Assembly (NCBI RefSeq): GCF_005405185.1
Contig: NZ_BJDO01000001.1
Coordinates: 60,139-124,138 of the forward strand
Source of the DNA: Secundilactobacillus hailunensis
Lineage (GTDB): Bacteria; Bacillota; Bacilli; Lactobacillales; Lactobacillaceae
Length of the DNA stretch: 64,000 nt
Reading direction: 5' to 3'
The position numbers were made by a program, and so were the translations under genes. A model generated the notes under the pieces. The model had not been told where the DNA came from, ran no database searches, and was given only the letters and a program-made list of their open reading frames with translations. Shown here in pieces: positions 17,798 through 28,088 of the stretch. Numbering within the stretch: position 1 is the first letter of the stretch; every line of letters begins with the position of its first letter.

Positions 17798-19285
17798 CTA
17801 TTTAACATCGATCAACCCTTTGAACAGGCCATAGACAAATTCACTTGGTTCAAATGGCCGGAGATCATCCACTTGTTCACCTAAGCCCACGTACTTAACT
17901 GGTAAATGCAGCTCGTTTCTAATGGCCAAAACGATCCCGCCTCGCGCGGTCCCATCCAGTTTGGTCAGGACAATGCCGGAGACGTTGGTCGCTTCCTGAA
18001 ACAGCTTGGCTTGGTTCAAGGCGTTTTGACCAGTAGTTGCGTCCAGCACCAGTAAGACTTCGTGAGGGGCATCCGGAATTTCGCGGGTGATCACGCGCTT
18101 CATCTTCTCCAATTCGTTCATCAAATTGGTTTTGTTCTGCAGCCGGCCAGCCGTATCCACAAATAAAATGTCGTAGTTTTCGCTCTTGGCTTTTTTGAGG
18201 GCGTCATAGACCACGGCAGACGGGTCACTTTGCTCTGGCTTTTTAACAATGTCCACGCCATCCCGCTGCGCCCAAACATTCAATTGCTCGATTGCACCGG
18301 CACGGAAGGTATCTGCTGCGGCTAACAGCACTTTTTTACCCTGCTGTTTGAACAGGTTGGCCATCTTACCGATCGTAGTGGTCTTCCCGACACCGTTAAC
18401 GCCGACAAAAAGAATCACGGTTGGCCCCTCTTTAGCAAAGTTCAACCCATTATTTTCGTTGGTGCCAGCCTGATCGTAAAGTTCAATCAGTTTTTTAACC
18501 ACCACGTTTTGAACGTCTTTAGACTTCTTCACGTTTTTAAGCTTCACTTCTTCACGCAGCTCATCGCTGATCTTCATGGCCATATCGTAGCCAACATCCG
18601 CGCCAATCAGCGTTTCTTCCAGATCATCGAAGAAGTTCTCATCAACGGAACGGAAATTAGCCAGCAAATGATTCAACCGCTGACCAAACGTTAGCCGCGA
18701 TTTTTCTAGACCTTTGTCGTAGCGCTCAGCATCGGTTGTTGCCGGCTGTTCGTCATCGCTAGATTCAGCATTGTTGGTTCCAGTATTGTCAGCAGCTAGT
18801 GTCGGTTGTTCGACGTCAGTTTCAGCTTGTTTTTTTTCTGGTTCAGCCGATTCCGCTTGCTGCGATTCAGGCTCCTGAGATTCAGATTTTTGTGACTCAG
18901 GTTCTTGATCAGTACTGGTTTCAGGTGTTTCAACTGTTTCTGTCTGCTGCTCGTCTTGATCAGCAGGCGTTGCTGACTCTGCTGGTTTTTCTGGAGTCGC
19001 TTCAGTCGCTTTAACCGTTTGTGGTTCTACTGGTGATTCAGCTTCATCAGACTGATTTTCATTAGTAGGTGTTTCAGCAATTTGAGCTGGCTTTTCCGCT
19101 GCTGGTACATCTGATATAGTGACAGTCTTAGCAGCCGATTCATCCGTTTTAGGCGTTTCTTTTACTGTTTCTGCTGTTTCTGTTGAATTGTCGGTTTTTG
19201 GTGTTTCCACTTTTGGTGCTTGTTCGTCAGTTTTTTTCGACTTATCCTGCTTGGCACGGCGTTTGAAAAAATCAAATAATCCCAC
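17798..19285 (-). CDS. ftsY: SRP receptor FtsY with a long acidic N-terminal region
   Basis: 495 residues. Residues 1-190 are a Glu/Thr/Ala/Pro-rich acidic stretch with local repeats (ESQKSESQEPESQQAES near 130-146). After that comes the NG domain with GVNGVGKTTTIGKMA (P-loop 295-302), DTFRAGAIEQL, DTAGR and TKLDGTARGG. The short start MGLFDFFKRR can act as a membrane-binding amphipathic helix. It receives SRP-ribosome complexes at the membrane. The gene follows smc by 21 bases. Confidence 0.98.
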   Translation of the reverse strand: MGLFDFFKRRAKQDKSKKTDEQAPKVETPKTDNSTETAETVKETPKTDESAAKTVTISDVPAAEKPAQIAETPTNENQSDEAESPVEPQTVKATEATPEKPAESATPADQDEQQTETVETPETSTDQEPESQKSESQEPESQQAESAEPEKKQAETDVEQPTLAADNTGTNNAESSDDEQPATTDAERYDKGLEKSRLTFGQRLNHLLANFRSVDENFFDDLEETLIGADVGYDMAMKISDELREEVKLKNVKKSKDVQNVVVKKLIELYDQAGTNENNGLNFAKEGPTVILFVGVNGVGKTTTIGKMANLFKQQGKKVLLAAADTFRAGAIEQLNVWAQRDGVDIVKKPEQSDPSAVVYDALKKAKSENYDILFVDTAGRLQNKTNLMNELEKMKRVITREIPDAPHEVLLVLDATTGQNALNQAKLFQEATNVSGIVLTKLDGTARGGIVLAIRNELHLPVKYVGLGEQVDDLRPFEPSEFVYGLFKGLIDVK

Positions 19286-19306
19286 AAGATCACATCCTTT
19301 ATCACA

Positions 19307-22300
19307 TTATTTTGAGGCTGGTACTTGATCTAGATCTACGGAAACCAGTTTAGACACACCGGATTCCTGCATCGTGATGCCGTATAGACGATCAGCTTGA
19401 ACCATGGTTTCCTTCCGGTGAGTGATCACAATAAACTGTGTATCATCGTTAAAATTATTCAAGAAACTTGCAAATCGAGCGGTATTAGCTGGATCCAAAG
19501 CCGCTTCTGCCTCATCCAGCACGCAAAATGGCGCTGGCTGAACTTGCAAAACCGCAAACAAAAGCGTAATGGCCGTTAATGCCCGCTCACCGCCAGAGAG
19601 CAGCCGCATATTTTGCAGGCGTTTGCCAGGTGGTTCAGCCATGATTTCAATGCCGGTCGTCAGTAAGTTCTTGGGTTCGGTCAAAACTAGCTTGGCTTCA
19701 CCGCCACCAAACATTTTAATAAAGGTTTCCTGAAACTTCTGATTTAAGACTTTAAACGTTGTATCAAAGCGTTCGATCACTTGCTGATCCATTTCAGTCA
19801 TCGTTTCTAACAAATTATCTTTTGAGGCGCTGAGATCTTCTTTTTGCTGGGTCAAAAAATCATAACGAGTCTTGACTTGGTCATACTGATCAATGCTGCC
19901 AACGTTCACGTCTCCTAAATCAGCCAAGCCGCGCTTAAGTAGCTTCAACTTTTCTTGGATCTTAGCCAATGGTAACGCCACTTGATGCTGCCTGGCAAAG
20001 GCCAAACTCACGTGGTAAGTTTCGGCCAGTGTTGTTTGGTGCTGATCGACTTGCGAACTGAGCTGTGAACAAGCCACGTCTAATTTCTGGACTGCTAACT
20101 GTTCGTTATTTAGCGTGGCCGTCGCCAATTGGTTGGATCGTTCCAAAGTGGCCTGCTGGTCATTTGCAGTACCCAGGTCCAAATTCAGCTGTTTTAAAGT
20201 GGCCTGCAAATGTTGCTCCTTGTCAGTCAGCTGCTTCAAAGTGGCTTCGTGCGTCTGAGTCGACTCGCCAGTCTGAGACTGGGCCGCGTTCAGCGTATCA
20301 ATGCGTTGCTGCAGCGTCTCAATCTCATCTTTCAGCGTCTTGACACGCTGGGCTTGTTCCGTGGTCTCTTTACTTAGTTGTTTGGCTTGCACCGACTTGG
20401 TAGTCACGACTGCCCGCTGATCTTGATACTGCGTACTCAGTTGCTGAACCGATTCACTGCGTTGATCCTGCTGCTGTTTTAGCGTCGCCATTTGGGCTTT
20501 TAACGCTGCTAGTTTTTGTTCAGCAGTCGCTGTGTCTTGCTGGTTATGTTTTAACTGACCAGCAAAATCTTCACCATCCTGGTCAAGGCCCCACTGCGCT
20601 TGGTGAGTCGCAATTTGTTTTTTAATTGAGGCCACGCGATCCGACAGTAATTTAACCTGATTTTCGGCTTGCTGACGCGTTGCGTTTAACACATTGAGCT
20701 GGTCTTGATAATCACTGGGATCCGCTTTTTCTTGGACAGCTTTCAGCTGCTTTAATTCGGTCTGTTTAGCTGCCAGTTGACTGGTCATTTGCGTAATGTT
20801 GGCCTGCAACTTAGTCAGTTCTTGTCTCTGACTCAAAATGCCATGGTGTTCGTGTTTATCCTTACCGCCAGACATGGCCCCGCTAGTCGAGATCACTTCC
20901 CCAGCTAGTGTAATGATGCGATAACGGTGGTGAATCAGGTTAGCTAAAGCCACGGCATGGTCTAAATCAGCCGCAAAAATCACGTTACCCAGTAAATGAT
21001 CCACAACTGGTTTTAACTGTGTCTCGCTGACCTGCACTAAATCTGCAGCCACGCCTAAGAACCCAGGCGCCTGCTGACATTTGGCTAACACATTCTCGGC
21101 CACGTAAGTGATCTTCAGTTTATTCAGTGGCAAAAAGGTGCTACGGCCAAGCTGATGTTTGGTCAAATACCTAATCGCCGCCTTACCAGCCGTTTCATCG
21201 CTGACCACCACGTGTTGCTGCTGAGCCCCAATGGCCGCTTCAACCGCCTTGGTGTACTTTGCTGGCACATTTAAGATCTCCGCTACGGGACCGATGATGC
21301 CAGTCAGCTGGCCAGCAGCTTTTAACACCGCTTTAGTTCCTTGATAAAAGCCGGTGTAATTTTGCGCTAATTCCTGCAGACTTTTCAAGCGGGCCTTAGC
21401 CTGCTGGCTGATCTCCAGAGCAGACAGCCACTGCTCATTTAACTGATCAATTTGCTGCTGCCGTTTTTGGTGCTGTTCTTTAAGCTGCTGACAATTAGCT
21501 TGCAGGTCGTCAAATTGCTGCTGCTGTGTCTGCAATTGCTGCTTAGCTGTGTTTAATTTAGCCTCCTGCTGGGACCGCTCAGTCTGCAATTCACGCAGTC
21601 GCTGATTGGCTTGCTCACTGGCAGAAGTTGCCCGTTGCTGATTCTTTTCTAAAAACTGTTTTTGATTATGCAGCGTCGTTAGCGTCTGTAGCTGATCAAT
21701 GTAATCGTTTTGCAGTTGGTCAGCTTCATCCGCCAATTTTTGCTCATCCAAGGCCGCCAGCTGAGTCTTCAACTGACTAGCACTGCTACGATCAGTTTTC
21801 AAAGCTTGTTTTAACGTTTGCAACTGCATCTCAGTTGCCGTTAGTTTAGCCTGAACCTGTTTCAGGTTCGTTTGGGCAGCGTTAACCCGTGTACTTAACT
21901 CACTTAAGGTTTGCTGCTGGTGTTTTTGGCGTTCTGAATCAACCGCCTGCGCGCCAGCCATTTGCTGTCTGCGCGACGTGATATCCAGTAACTGCTGGTT
22001 AGTGTCGTCCTTTTGCTTGGTGAGTGACTGTGTGGCTTGACGGGCCTGCTCTAACTGCGCAGAGTTGTCGGCCAGCTGTTTTTTAGTGTCCGTTACTCGT
22101 GACTGCTTTTCCTTTAGTTCAGCTCGTTGATCTTTCAAACGTGTCTGTAAGTCATCACTCTCAAGAACAAGCCGCGTCTGGTCCAGTTCATCAAACTGCT
22201 TTTTTTGCGCTACGTATTCCTTAGCTAAACTAGCTTGCTGCGCTAGAGGTTCAATTTGACCCCCTAGTTCTGTCATGAGATCGTCGACCCGATCAATGTA

Positions 22301-22858
22301 CCCCGCTGTTTGGTCCAGTTCGCGCTTGGCTTTTTCCTTACCCAACCGGTACTTAGAGACGCCAATCAGTTCTTCAACGATAAACCGCCGTTCTTCGGGT
22401 TTACTGTTAAAAATCGCTTCCACGCGACCTTGTGAGATCATTGAAAAGGCATTATCGCCAATCCCTGAGTCCATAAACAGGTTCAAAATATCTTTTAACC
22501 GGCAGTCTTGGCCGTTGAGCTGATAACTGCTGTCGCCATTGCGAAACAGTTTTCGAGTGACGTTGATTTCACTGTATTCTGACTTTAAATACTGGTCAGA
22601 ATTATCCAAAACCATGGTGACGCGGGCCCGATTCAACGGCTTGCGCTTGGCAGAGCCATTAAAAATCACGTCTGGCATCCGGCTGCCACGCAGATTCTTG
22701 GCGGATTGTTCGCCCAGCACCCAGCGAATCGCTTCACTGATATTGGATTTACCACTCCCATTGGGGCCCACGATGCCAGTAACGCCATCCTCAAATTCGA
22801 TTTTGGTATCGTCCGCAAACGACTTGAAACCACTAATTTCTAGCGATTTTAGTTTCAT
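19307..22858 (-). CDS. smc: Chromosome segregation ATPase SMC
   Basis: 1183 residues, full length. Walker A GPNGSGKSN begins at residue 31, and the C-terminal ABC half has LSGGE at 1087 and Walker B CVLDEAEAALD. Between them run two long Gln-rich coiled coils separated by a hinge (about 510-670) with GIIGPVAEIL and GVISTSGAMSGG-like segments. With ScpA/ScpB it compacts and separates chromosomes. Order rnc-smc-ftsY is conserved. Confidence 0.98.
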   Translation of the reverse strand: MKLKSLEISGFKSFADDTKIEFEDGVTGIVGPNGSGKSNISEAIRWVLGEQSAKNLRGSRMPDVIFNGSAKRKPLNRARVTMVLDNSDQYLKSEYSEINVTRKLFRNGDSSYQLNGQDCRLKDILNLFMDSGIGDNAFSMISQGRVEAIFNSKPEERRFIVEELIGVSKYRLGKEKAKRELDQTAGYIDRVDDLMTELGGQIEPLAQQASLAKEYVAQKKQFDELDQTRLVLESDDLQTRLKDQRAELKEKQSRVTDTKKQLADNSAQLEQARQATQSLTKQKDDTNQQLLDITSRRQQMAGAQAVDSERQKHQQQTLSELSTRVNAAQTNLKQVQAKLTATEMQLQTLKQALKTDRSSASQLKTQLAALDEQKLADEADQLQNDYIDQLQTLTTLHNQKQFLEKNQQRATSASEQANQRLRELQTERSQQEAKLNTAKQQLQTQQQQFDDLQANCQQLKEQHQKRQQQIDQLNEQWLSALEISQQAKARLKSLQELAQNYTGFYQGTKAVLKAAGQLTGIIGPVAEILNVPAKYTKAVEAAIGAQQQHVVVSDETAGKAAIRYLTKHQLGRSTFLPLNKLKITYVAENVLAKCQQAPGFLGVAADLVQVSETQLKPVVDHLLGNVIFAADLDHAVALANLIHHRYRIITLAGEVISTSGAMSGGKDKHEHHGILSQRQELTKLQANITQMTSQLAAKQTELKQLKAVQEKADPSDYQDQLNVLNATRQQAENQVKLLSDRVASIKKQIATHQAQWGLDQDGEDFAGQLKHNQQDTATAEQKLAALKAQMATLKQQQDQRSESVQQLSTQYQDQRAVVTTKSVQAKQLSKETTEQAQRVKTLKDEIETLQQRIDTLNAAQSQTGESTQTHEATLKQLTDKEQHLQATLKQLNLDLGTANDQQATLERSNQLATATLNNEQLAVQKLDVACSQLSSQVDQHQTTLAETYHVSLAFARQHQVALPLAKIQEKLKLLKRGLADLGDVNVGSIDQYDQVKTRYDFLTQQKEDLSASKDNLLETMTEMDQQVIERFDTTFKVLNQKFQETFIKMFGGGEAKLVLTEPKNLLTTGIEIMAEPPGKRLQNMRLLSGGERALTAITLLFAVLQVQPAPFCVLDEAEAALDPANTARFASFLNNFNDDTQFIVITHRKETMVQADRLYGITMQESGVSKLVSVDLDQVPASK

Positions 22859-22882
22859 AGCTGTTCCCCACTAACTTCAATA

Positions 22883-23587
22883 TTAGACTTCGTGATCCGG
22901 TTCAAGTTTAAACAAGGCCTGCTTGGCAGCACCCTGTTCCGCGTTCTTCTTGGAATGGCCAACGCCGACACCCAGTTCTTTACCGTCAATTTTGACGGCC
23001 ACTTTAAAGGCCCGGTCATTATCCGGTCCATTTTCAGACAGTAATTCGTAATCGATTACCGCAGGACCGTTCTTTTGCGCAACTTCCTGCAGTTCCGTCT
23101 TGTGGTCAAAGAATTCATCAAACCGACCCTCATCAAGTTTTGGAAAAATGACCTGGTCAGAAAATTTACGGACTGGTTCCACTCCTTGATCAAGGTATAA
23201 AGCGCCAATAAAGGATTCAAAAATATCGCAAAGTAATGAATCCCGTTCCCGAGCGTGCGCCTTCTCTTCACCCTTGCCTAACCGGATGTACTGGTCAAAG
23301 TGGCATTCCCGAGCGAAGCTGGCAAAACTGTCTTCGTTGACCATGGCTGCCCGCAGACGGGTCAAGCGGCCCTGCGGCATTTTGGTGTAACGCTTATAAA
23401 TGTAGTCGGAAACAACTAACTGCATGACCGCGTCACCTAAAAATTCGATCCGTTCGTAAAACTTTAAATTCTGATTAGGATGTTCGTTGACGTAAGACGC
23501 CTGAGTAAATGCCTCGTCCAGCAAACTCTTATTTTTTATTACAATATTAAAATTAGTTTTAAGTAACTCATCTAATCCCTTAATCAA
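22883..23587 (-). CDS. rnc: Ribonuclease III
   Basis: 234 residues. The catalytic signature ERIEFLGDAVMQLVVSDYIY (near 45-64) and the second acidic cluster CDIFESFIGALYLDQG are present, then a double-stranded RNA-binding domain to the end (GVGHSKKNAEQGAAKQAL). It processes rRNA precursors and other double-stranded RNA. The start is a TTG with AAGGAG about 11 bases upstream. Confidence 0.98.
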   Translation of the reverse strand: MIKGLDELLKTNFNIVIKNKSLLDEAFTQASYVNEHPNQNLKFYERIEFLGDAVMQLVVSDYIYKRYTKMPQGRLTRLRAAMVNEDSFASFARECHFDQYIRLGKGEEKAHARERDSLLCDIFESFIGALYLDQGVEPVRKFSDQVIFPKLDEGRFDEFFDHKTELQEVAQKNGPAVIDYELLSENGPDNDRAFKVAVKIDGKELGVGVGHSKKNAEQGAAKQALFKLEPDHEV

Positions 23588-23626
23588 GATTCGTAACGCT
23601 CCTTTTTAATTTAATTTGATACAAGG

Positions 23627-23667
23627 AAAAAGGCTGTGACAAAACAAATCGTTTCACCGCAACCTTT
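23627..23667 (-). terminator. Terminator between acpP and rnc
   Basis: Minus strand AAAGG...CCTTTTTCC with a long, wobble-containing stem, 20 bases after the acpP stop; it may separate plsX-acpP from rnc-smc. Confidence 0.65.
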
Positions 23668-23687
23668 CCGTTTATTAATCGATACTG

Positions 23688-23936
23688 CTATTTCTTAGCA
23701 CTGTTAGACGCAATGTAATCAACAGCTTCACCAACAGTGTTCAAGCTTTCGGCCGCATCGTCCGAAATCTCCGCACCAAAGGTATCTTCCAGTTCCAAAA
23801 TAAATTCCACAAAATCAATGGAATCCGCATCAAGGTCGGTCTTAAAGTTTAAGTCTAACGTGATCTTGTCACGGTCAACTTCAAACCGGTCCGCAATGAT
23901 GTCAGCTATTTTATTAAAAATTTCATCTTTAGACAT
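23688..23936 (-). CDS. acpP: Acyl carrier protein (plsX-linked copy)
   Basis: 82 residues. The Ser of DADSIDFVEF (near residue 38) carries the phosphopantetheine arm. The acidic helix II (FVEFILELEDTFG) follows. It is one of two ACPs in the window; this one sits after plsX as in most Firmicutes, and the other is in the fab operon. Good GAGGT ribosome site. Confidence 0.95.
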   Translation of the reverse strand: MSKDEIFNKIADIIADRFEVDRDKITLDLNFKTDLDADSIDFVEFILELEDTFGAEISDDAAESLNTVGEAVDYIASNSAKK

Positions 23937-24007
23937 AATTTACCTCACCCTAATTTAGTTCAACAATCAGTTTAGCACAAACCATTCAGAAACGGTAGAA
24001 CTACTGC

Positions 24008-25045
24008 TTACTTCTGCATGTCAGCCTTGGCCTGCGCCATCTCTTCACTGTGGGCGTTAAAGTACTCGACCACGTTATCAACGGAATGGTTTTTAAGCAT
24101 AGTCTGGATCTGACCGATCGTGTTGGCAATAGTTTCAGCCTTAGCTGAGCCATGGGTTTTAATGACCGGGGCCTTCACCCCCAGCAAAACGGCGCCACCA
24201 TACTTTGAATAGTCCATTTTAGACTGAATATCTTTAAAGACCGGTTTCAGCATGGCTGCTCCCAGCTTACTGGAGATTCCGCCAGCCATAATGCTGCTCT
24301 TGATCAATTTTAGCATGGACAGTGCAGTGCCTTCAGTGTTCTTAAGCACGGCGTTGCCAGTAAACCCATCCGTAACCACCACGTCAGCTGCTCCGTTTAA
24401 AAGTTCACGCGACTCCACGTTACCGATAAAGTTAAGGTCTTTGGCAGTCGCCAAAACTTCATGAACGGCCTTGTGGACCATATCGCCCTTATCCGCTTCG
24501 GTCCCGTTATTGAGCAGGCCAATGCGAGGATTTTTAACGCCCATGACGGTCTGGGCATAATACTTGCCTAAAATAGCGTACTGGTACAAATTAAACGGTT
24601 TAGAATCGGCGTTAGCACCTACGTCCAGCATCAAAAACTGATTCTGATCTGGATTATTCAACACGGGTAGTGTCGTAGTCAATCCGGGACGGTCGATCCC
24701 TTTGATCCGGCCAATGATCAGCAGACCGGCTGCTAACAAAGCCCCGGTATTTCCTGCTGAAAAGAAGGCGTCATCCTTCCCATCACGAACCGCCTGCGCA
24801 GCCAGCACGATACTGGACTGCTTTTTACGCCGAATGGCACGGACGGGTTCGTCTTCCATCGCAATCACTTCATCCGCCTGAACGAGATTGATATGATCCG
24901 CGTTGTTCAAAAACGGTTTGACTTTGTCAGTTTGACCGTAGAGATCAAACTCAATTTCTGGATAGCGGTCACGGGCAAGTTCAATCCCCGCAACAACTTC
25001 TTTAGGGGCGTAATCACCGCCCATTGCATCAACAGCAATTTTCAA
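24008..25045 (-). CDS. plsX: Phosphate acyltransferase PlsX
   Basis: 345 residues, beginning MKIAVDAMGGDYAPKEVV, the family hallmark. It converts acyl-ACP to acyl-phosphate, the substrate for PlsY in phospholipid synthesis, and acts peripherally at the membrane. Lies between recG and acpP in the conserved order. Confidence 0.97.
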   Translation of the reverse strand: MKIAVDAMGGDYAPKEVVAGIELARDRYPEIEFDLYGQTDKVKPFLNNADHINLVQADEVIAMEDEPVRAIRRKKQSSIVLAAQAVRDGKDDAFFSAGNTGALLAAGLLIIGRIKGIDRPGLTTTLPVLNNPDQNQFLMLDVGANADSKPFNLYQYAILGKYYAQTVMGVKNPRIGLLNNGTEADKGDMVHKAVHEVLATAKDLNFIGNVESRELLNGAADVVVTDGFTGNAVLKNTEGTALSMLKLIKSSIMAGGISSKLGAAMLKPVFKDIQSKMDYSKYGGAVLLGVKAPVIKTHGSAKAETIANTIGQIQTMLKNHSVDNVVEYFNAHSEEMAQAKADMQK

Positions 25046-25061
25046 TGTTATTCATCCTCTC

Positions 25062-27095
25062 TTAATCAAACATATAAGCGTGTTCTTCAGCTTGCTTGAG
25101 ATAATTGACCAAGACTGCGTTTTCTGGTTGATCCTGCCAGCCAGGCGTACTGGTCAATTTTTTAGCTTCATCTTGGGCCACACTCAGCATGGTTAGATCA
25201 GCAATCGGATCACCAACCTTAAAATCAGGCAATCCGGACTGCTTTTTACCTAACACATCACCTGAGCCTCGCAACTCCAAATCTTTTTGTGACACGACAA
25301 ACCCGTCGTTGGTCTCGGTCATGACCCGCATTCGGTCGACGCCGTTTTTATTCTTGGGATCAGCAATCAAAATACAGTAAGACTGCTGATCAGACCGGCC
25401 GACCCGACCACGAAGCTGATGCAGCTGCGCCAGCCCAAAGTGGTCGGCATCATAGATCATCATCACAGTGGCGTTTTTCACGTCCACCCCAACTTCAATC
25501 ACCGTCGTGGCAACGAGTACTTGGTATTGGTTATCCTTGAACGCCTGCATGACCGCTTCTTTTTCATCGTTTTTCATCCGGCCGTGCAGTAAACCGACCT
25601 GATAATGCTGCGGGGCGAAGTAAGCGGAAAACCGTTCGTAAATCGCTTGGGCGTTCTTCATGTCCACTGCTTCGGATTCTTCAATCAGCGGAGTAACCAC
25701 GTAAGCTTGATGCCCAGCGGCTAACTCCCGTAAAACAAACTGAATGGCGGAATCGATTTGAGCATTCTTGATCCAATGCGTGGTAATCGGCTTTCTGCCA
25801 GCTGGTAGCTCATCAATCACTGAAATGTCCATTTCACCATAGCTGGTAATCGCCAACGTTCTGGGAATCGGTGTCGCGGTCATCGCTAGGACATCCGGAT
25901 TATCACCCTTTTGCCGTAGTGCTTGCCGCTGAGCCACGCCAAACCGGTGCTGCTCATCAATGACCACTAACCCCAGACGGTGATAGTCAACGCCCTCTTG
26001 AATCAGGGCGTGCGTGCCAATAATCAGGTTGATCTCACCAGACGCTAACCGGGGTAAAATTTCTTTGCGCACGGCTGGCTTGGTAGAGCCGGTCAATAAC
26101 ACGATATTCACCGGCAAACCTTCAAATAACGCCTGTAAGTTATTGGCGTGCTGTTCTGCCAAAATTTCGGTTGGCGCCATCAAGGCCGCCTGGTAACCGC
26201 CAGTAATGGCCGCATACATACAAATTGCTGCCACAACGGTTTTTCCACTGCCAACGTCCCCCTGTAAGAGCCGGTTCATGTGAATCGGCCGTTTTAAGTC
26301 AGCACAGATTTCATTGACCACCCGTTTTTGGGCAGCCGTCAGTTCATAAGGCAGCGCTTGAACGAAGCGCTTTAGTCGCTGATTATCATAGTCAATGGCG
26401 ATGCCAGCCTGAGTTTCGTCACGGCGTTTCAGCAGTTGCAGCTGCATTTGAAAGCGAAAGAACTCTTCGAATTTTGCTGATCGCCGGGCCGCCTTAGCTG
26501 CCTTTAAATCTTTTGGAAAATGCATGTCGTGAATCATCTGCGCCCGGTCAAGCAGGCGGTAGTGCGTTTTAATCGTAATTGGAATTAAATCGTGAATCTC
26601 CGTGTGGTATTTGTCCCAGGCCGCAACGACTAATTGTTGAATGGTCTTTTGGCGAATCCCCTGATTAGACGGGTACACGGAGGCCATGGGGTCAGCTTTG
26701 CCACTGCTAAGGATCTTCATACCGTTAAGCTGCTTACGGTTAGCATCAAATCGGCCGTAGACCATAATCGGTGATTCAACTTCAATACTCTTCTTTAACC
26801 ATGGTTGGTTGAAGAAAGTCACGGGGACCACGTCTTGACCAATCAGCAGCCGAAAATTCAGTCGGCTTTTTTTGCGGCCAAAACGACTTAAGGTCGGCGG
26901 TGCGGCCACAATGCCCTTTAAGGTCACTTGCTCCTGATCGCCGATTTCGTTTAACGCCTTCACCCGCAAATCTTCGTAGCGAAACGGATAGTAAGTCAGT
27001 AACGATTCGATTGTCGTAATACCCAGATCTGCCAGTGCCGCAACCCGCTTCGGTCCAACGCCTGGCAATACCGTTACGGAATCAGATAACCCCAC
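25062..27095 (-). CDS. recG: ATP-dependent DNA helicase RecG
   Basis: 677 residues from the GTG at 27095, which has AGGAGGG six bases upstream; the longer frame to 27125 starts before the ribosome site. An N-terminal wedge/OB domain precedes the helicase core with GDVGSGKTVVAA (Walker A), DEQHRFGVAQR, TATPIPRTLA and GRVGRSDQQSYCIL. It remodels stalled forks and recombination intermediates. Confidence 0.97.
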   Translation of the reverse strand: MGLSDSVTVLPGVGPKRVAALADLGITTIESLLTYYPFRYEDLRVKALNEIGDQEQVTLKGIVAAPPTLSRFGRKKSRLNFRLLIGQDVVPVTFFNQPWLKKSIEVESPIMVYGRFDANRKQLNGMKILSSGKADPMASVYPSNQGIRQKTIQQLVVAAWDKYHTEIHDLIPITIKTHYRLLDRAQMIHDMHFPKDLKAAKAARRSAKFEEFFRFQMQLQLLKRRDETQAGIAIDYDNQRLKRFVQALPYELTAAQKRVVNEICADLKRPIHMNRLLQGDVGSGKTVVAAICMYAAITGGYQAALMAPTEILAEQHANNLQALFEGLPVNIVLLTGSTKPAVRKEILPRLASGEINLIIGTHALIQEGVDYHRLGLVVIDEQHRFGVAQRQALRQKGDNPDVLAMTATPIPRTLAITSYGEMDISVIDELPAGRKPITTHWIKNAQIDSAIQFVLRELAAGHQAYVVTPLIEESEAVDMKNAQAIYERFSAYFAPQHYQVGLLHGRMKNDEKEAVMQAFKDNQYQVLVATTVIEVGVDVKNATVMMIYDADHFGLAQLHQLRGRVGRSDQQSYCILIADPKNKNGVDRMRVMTETNDGFVVSQKDLELRGSGDVLGKKQSGLPDFKVGDPIADLTMLSVAQDEAKKLTSTPGWQDQPENAVLVNYLKQAEEHAYMFD

Positions 27096-27597
27096 GAAAC
27101 TCCCTCCTAACCTAACAATTAACAAACAAAGTGCCGGTTCTATTGAGCCGCCACTTGATGAAGCTGAATGACTTTAATTATTCGACACCGTTTGTGGCGT
27201 TCGAAGTTTAAATTATCAAACAATATTTTAGTTTACAACGTCCTACATTATAATCGAAATAAACCGAAAAAACCAGCCGGCCATCGCATGACTCTGGGGA
27301 TGGTTCACTGATTTAATCACACAAATGGTCAAAATAACTTAACGTTAATTACTTGACTAACGCCCTCTTTTTCTACTAAGTTCCGTTGGCAGAAAAACTA
27401 TCTTGACATGTACTTTGTTCTAAGCAATGTAATACTTCCGTTTTCAAAACTAGTTTTCTCAATTTCATCTTCTTTTACTATTTGTAATAGAGTATAGTAT
27501 TCTAAGATTAGTAAAACACCTGCAAATATAAACACATAAATCAGATAATATTACTGATCGTAATAATACAATTTGATTTGAAAGGAGAATTCAAATT
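27096..27597. other. AT-rich intergenic region upstream of the broken repressor
   Basis: About 500 bases without a credible gene. It contains weak promoter-like elements (TTGACA at 27403-27408 with a long spacer to TGTAAT) and ACTAT/ATAGT inverted half-sites near 27478-27500 that could be operator remnants. Confidence 0.4.
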
Positions 27598-27996
27598 ATG
27601 AACACAAGCCTACAAATTGAAAAATTACGAACATCACTTGGATGGCCATAGCCACAGTTGACCGACCAAGTGTCAGTAAGTCAAAGTACAGTTGCAATGT
27701 GGGAATCTAATAAACGTAAAGTTAACACTGAGAATTTATTAAAAACATCTCAATTGTTCATTGTCTCTACTGACTATCTGCTTGGCAATAATTCCAAGCC
27801 CAACAGTGCTAATAAAAATACCAACGATTTGTATAAGTTTCTGAAAACCAATTTCAGCTCAATAACTTGCCAAGGTGAGATCATCACCCAAGAAGAAAAA
27901 ATTAAAACTTGCTATAACATTGATTTTCTGAGAACGACATGACAAGCATTAGAAATTATGATTTATGACAAATGGCTAAATCAAACAGTTGTTTAA
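27598..27996 (+). pseudogene. Broken Cro/CI-type HTH repressor gene
   Basis: Starts ATG at 27598 with AAAGGAG upstream, reads MNTSLQIEKLRTSLGWP and hits TAG at 27649. The same frame continues with LTDQVSVSQSTVAMWES, the recognition half of an HTH_3 domain, to TGA at 27940, then on in frame to TAA at 27994 through ALEIMIYDKWLNQ. The TGA probably replaces a Trp codon. An internal start at 27658 would lack half of the DNA-binding domain. Two in-frame stops make this a decayed phage-type or plasmid-type regulator unless suppressed. Confidence 0.75.
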
Positions 27997-28088
27997 TCTC
28001 AAAAATTTAATTTATCTAACCCATACACAATGATTAATGTATTCCAAAACAACACACTAAGTGAAAAACAAAAATGGAGATATTTCAA

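Noticed and set aside
27403-27430. Promoter with perfect TTGACA
   Set aside because: The nearest -10-like element is 19 or more bases away, outside good spacing.
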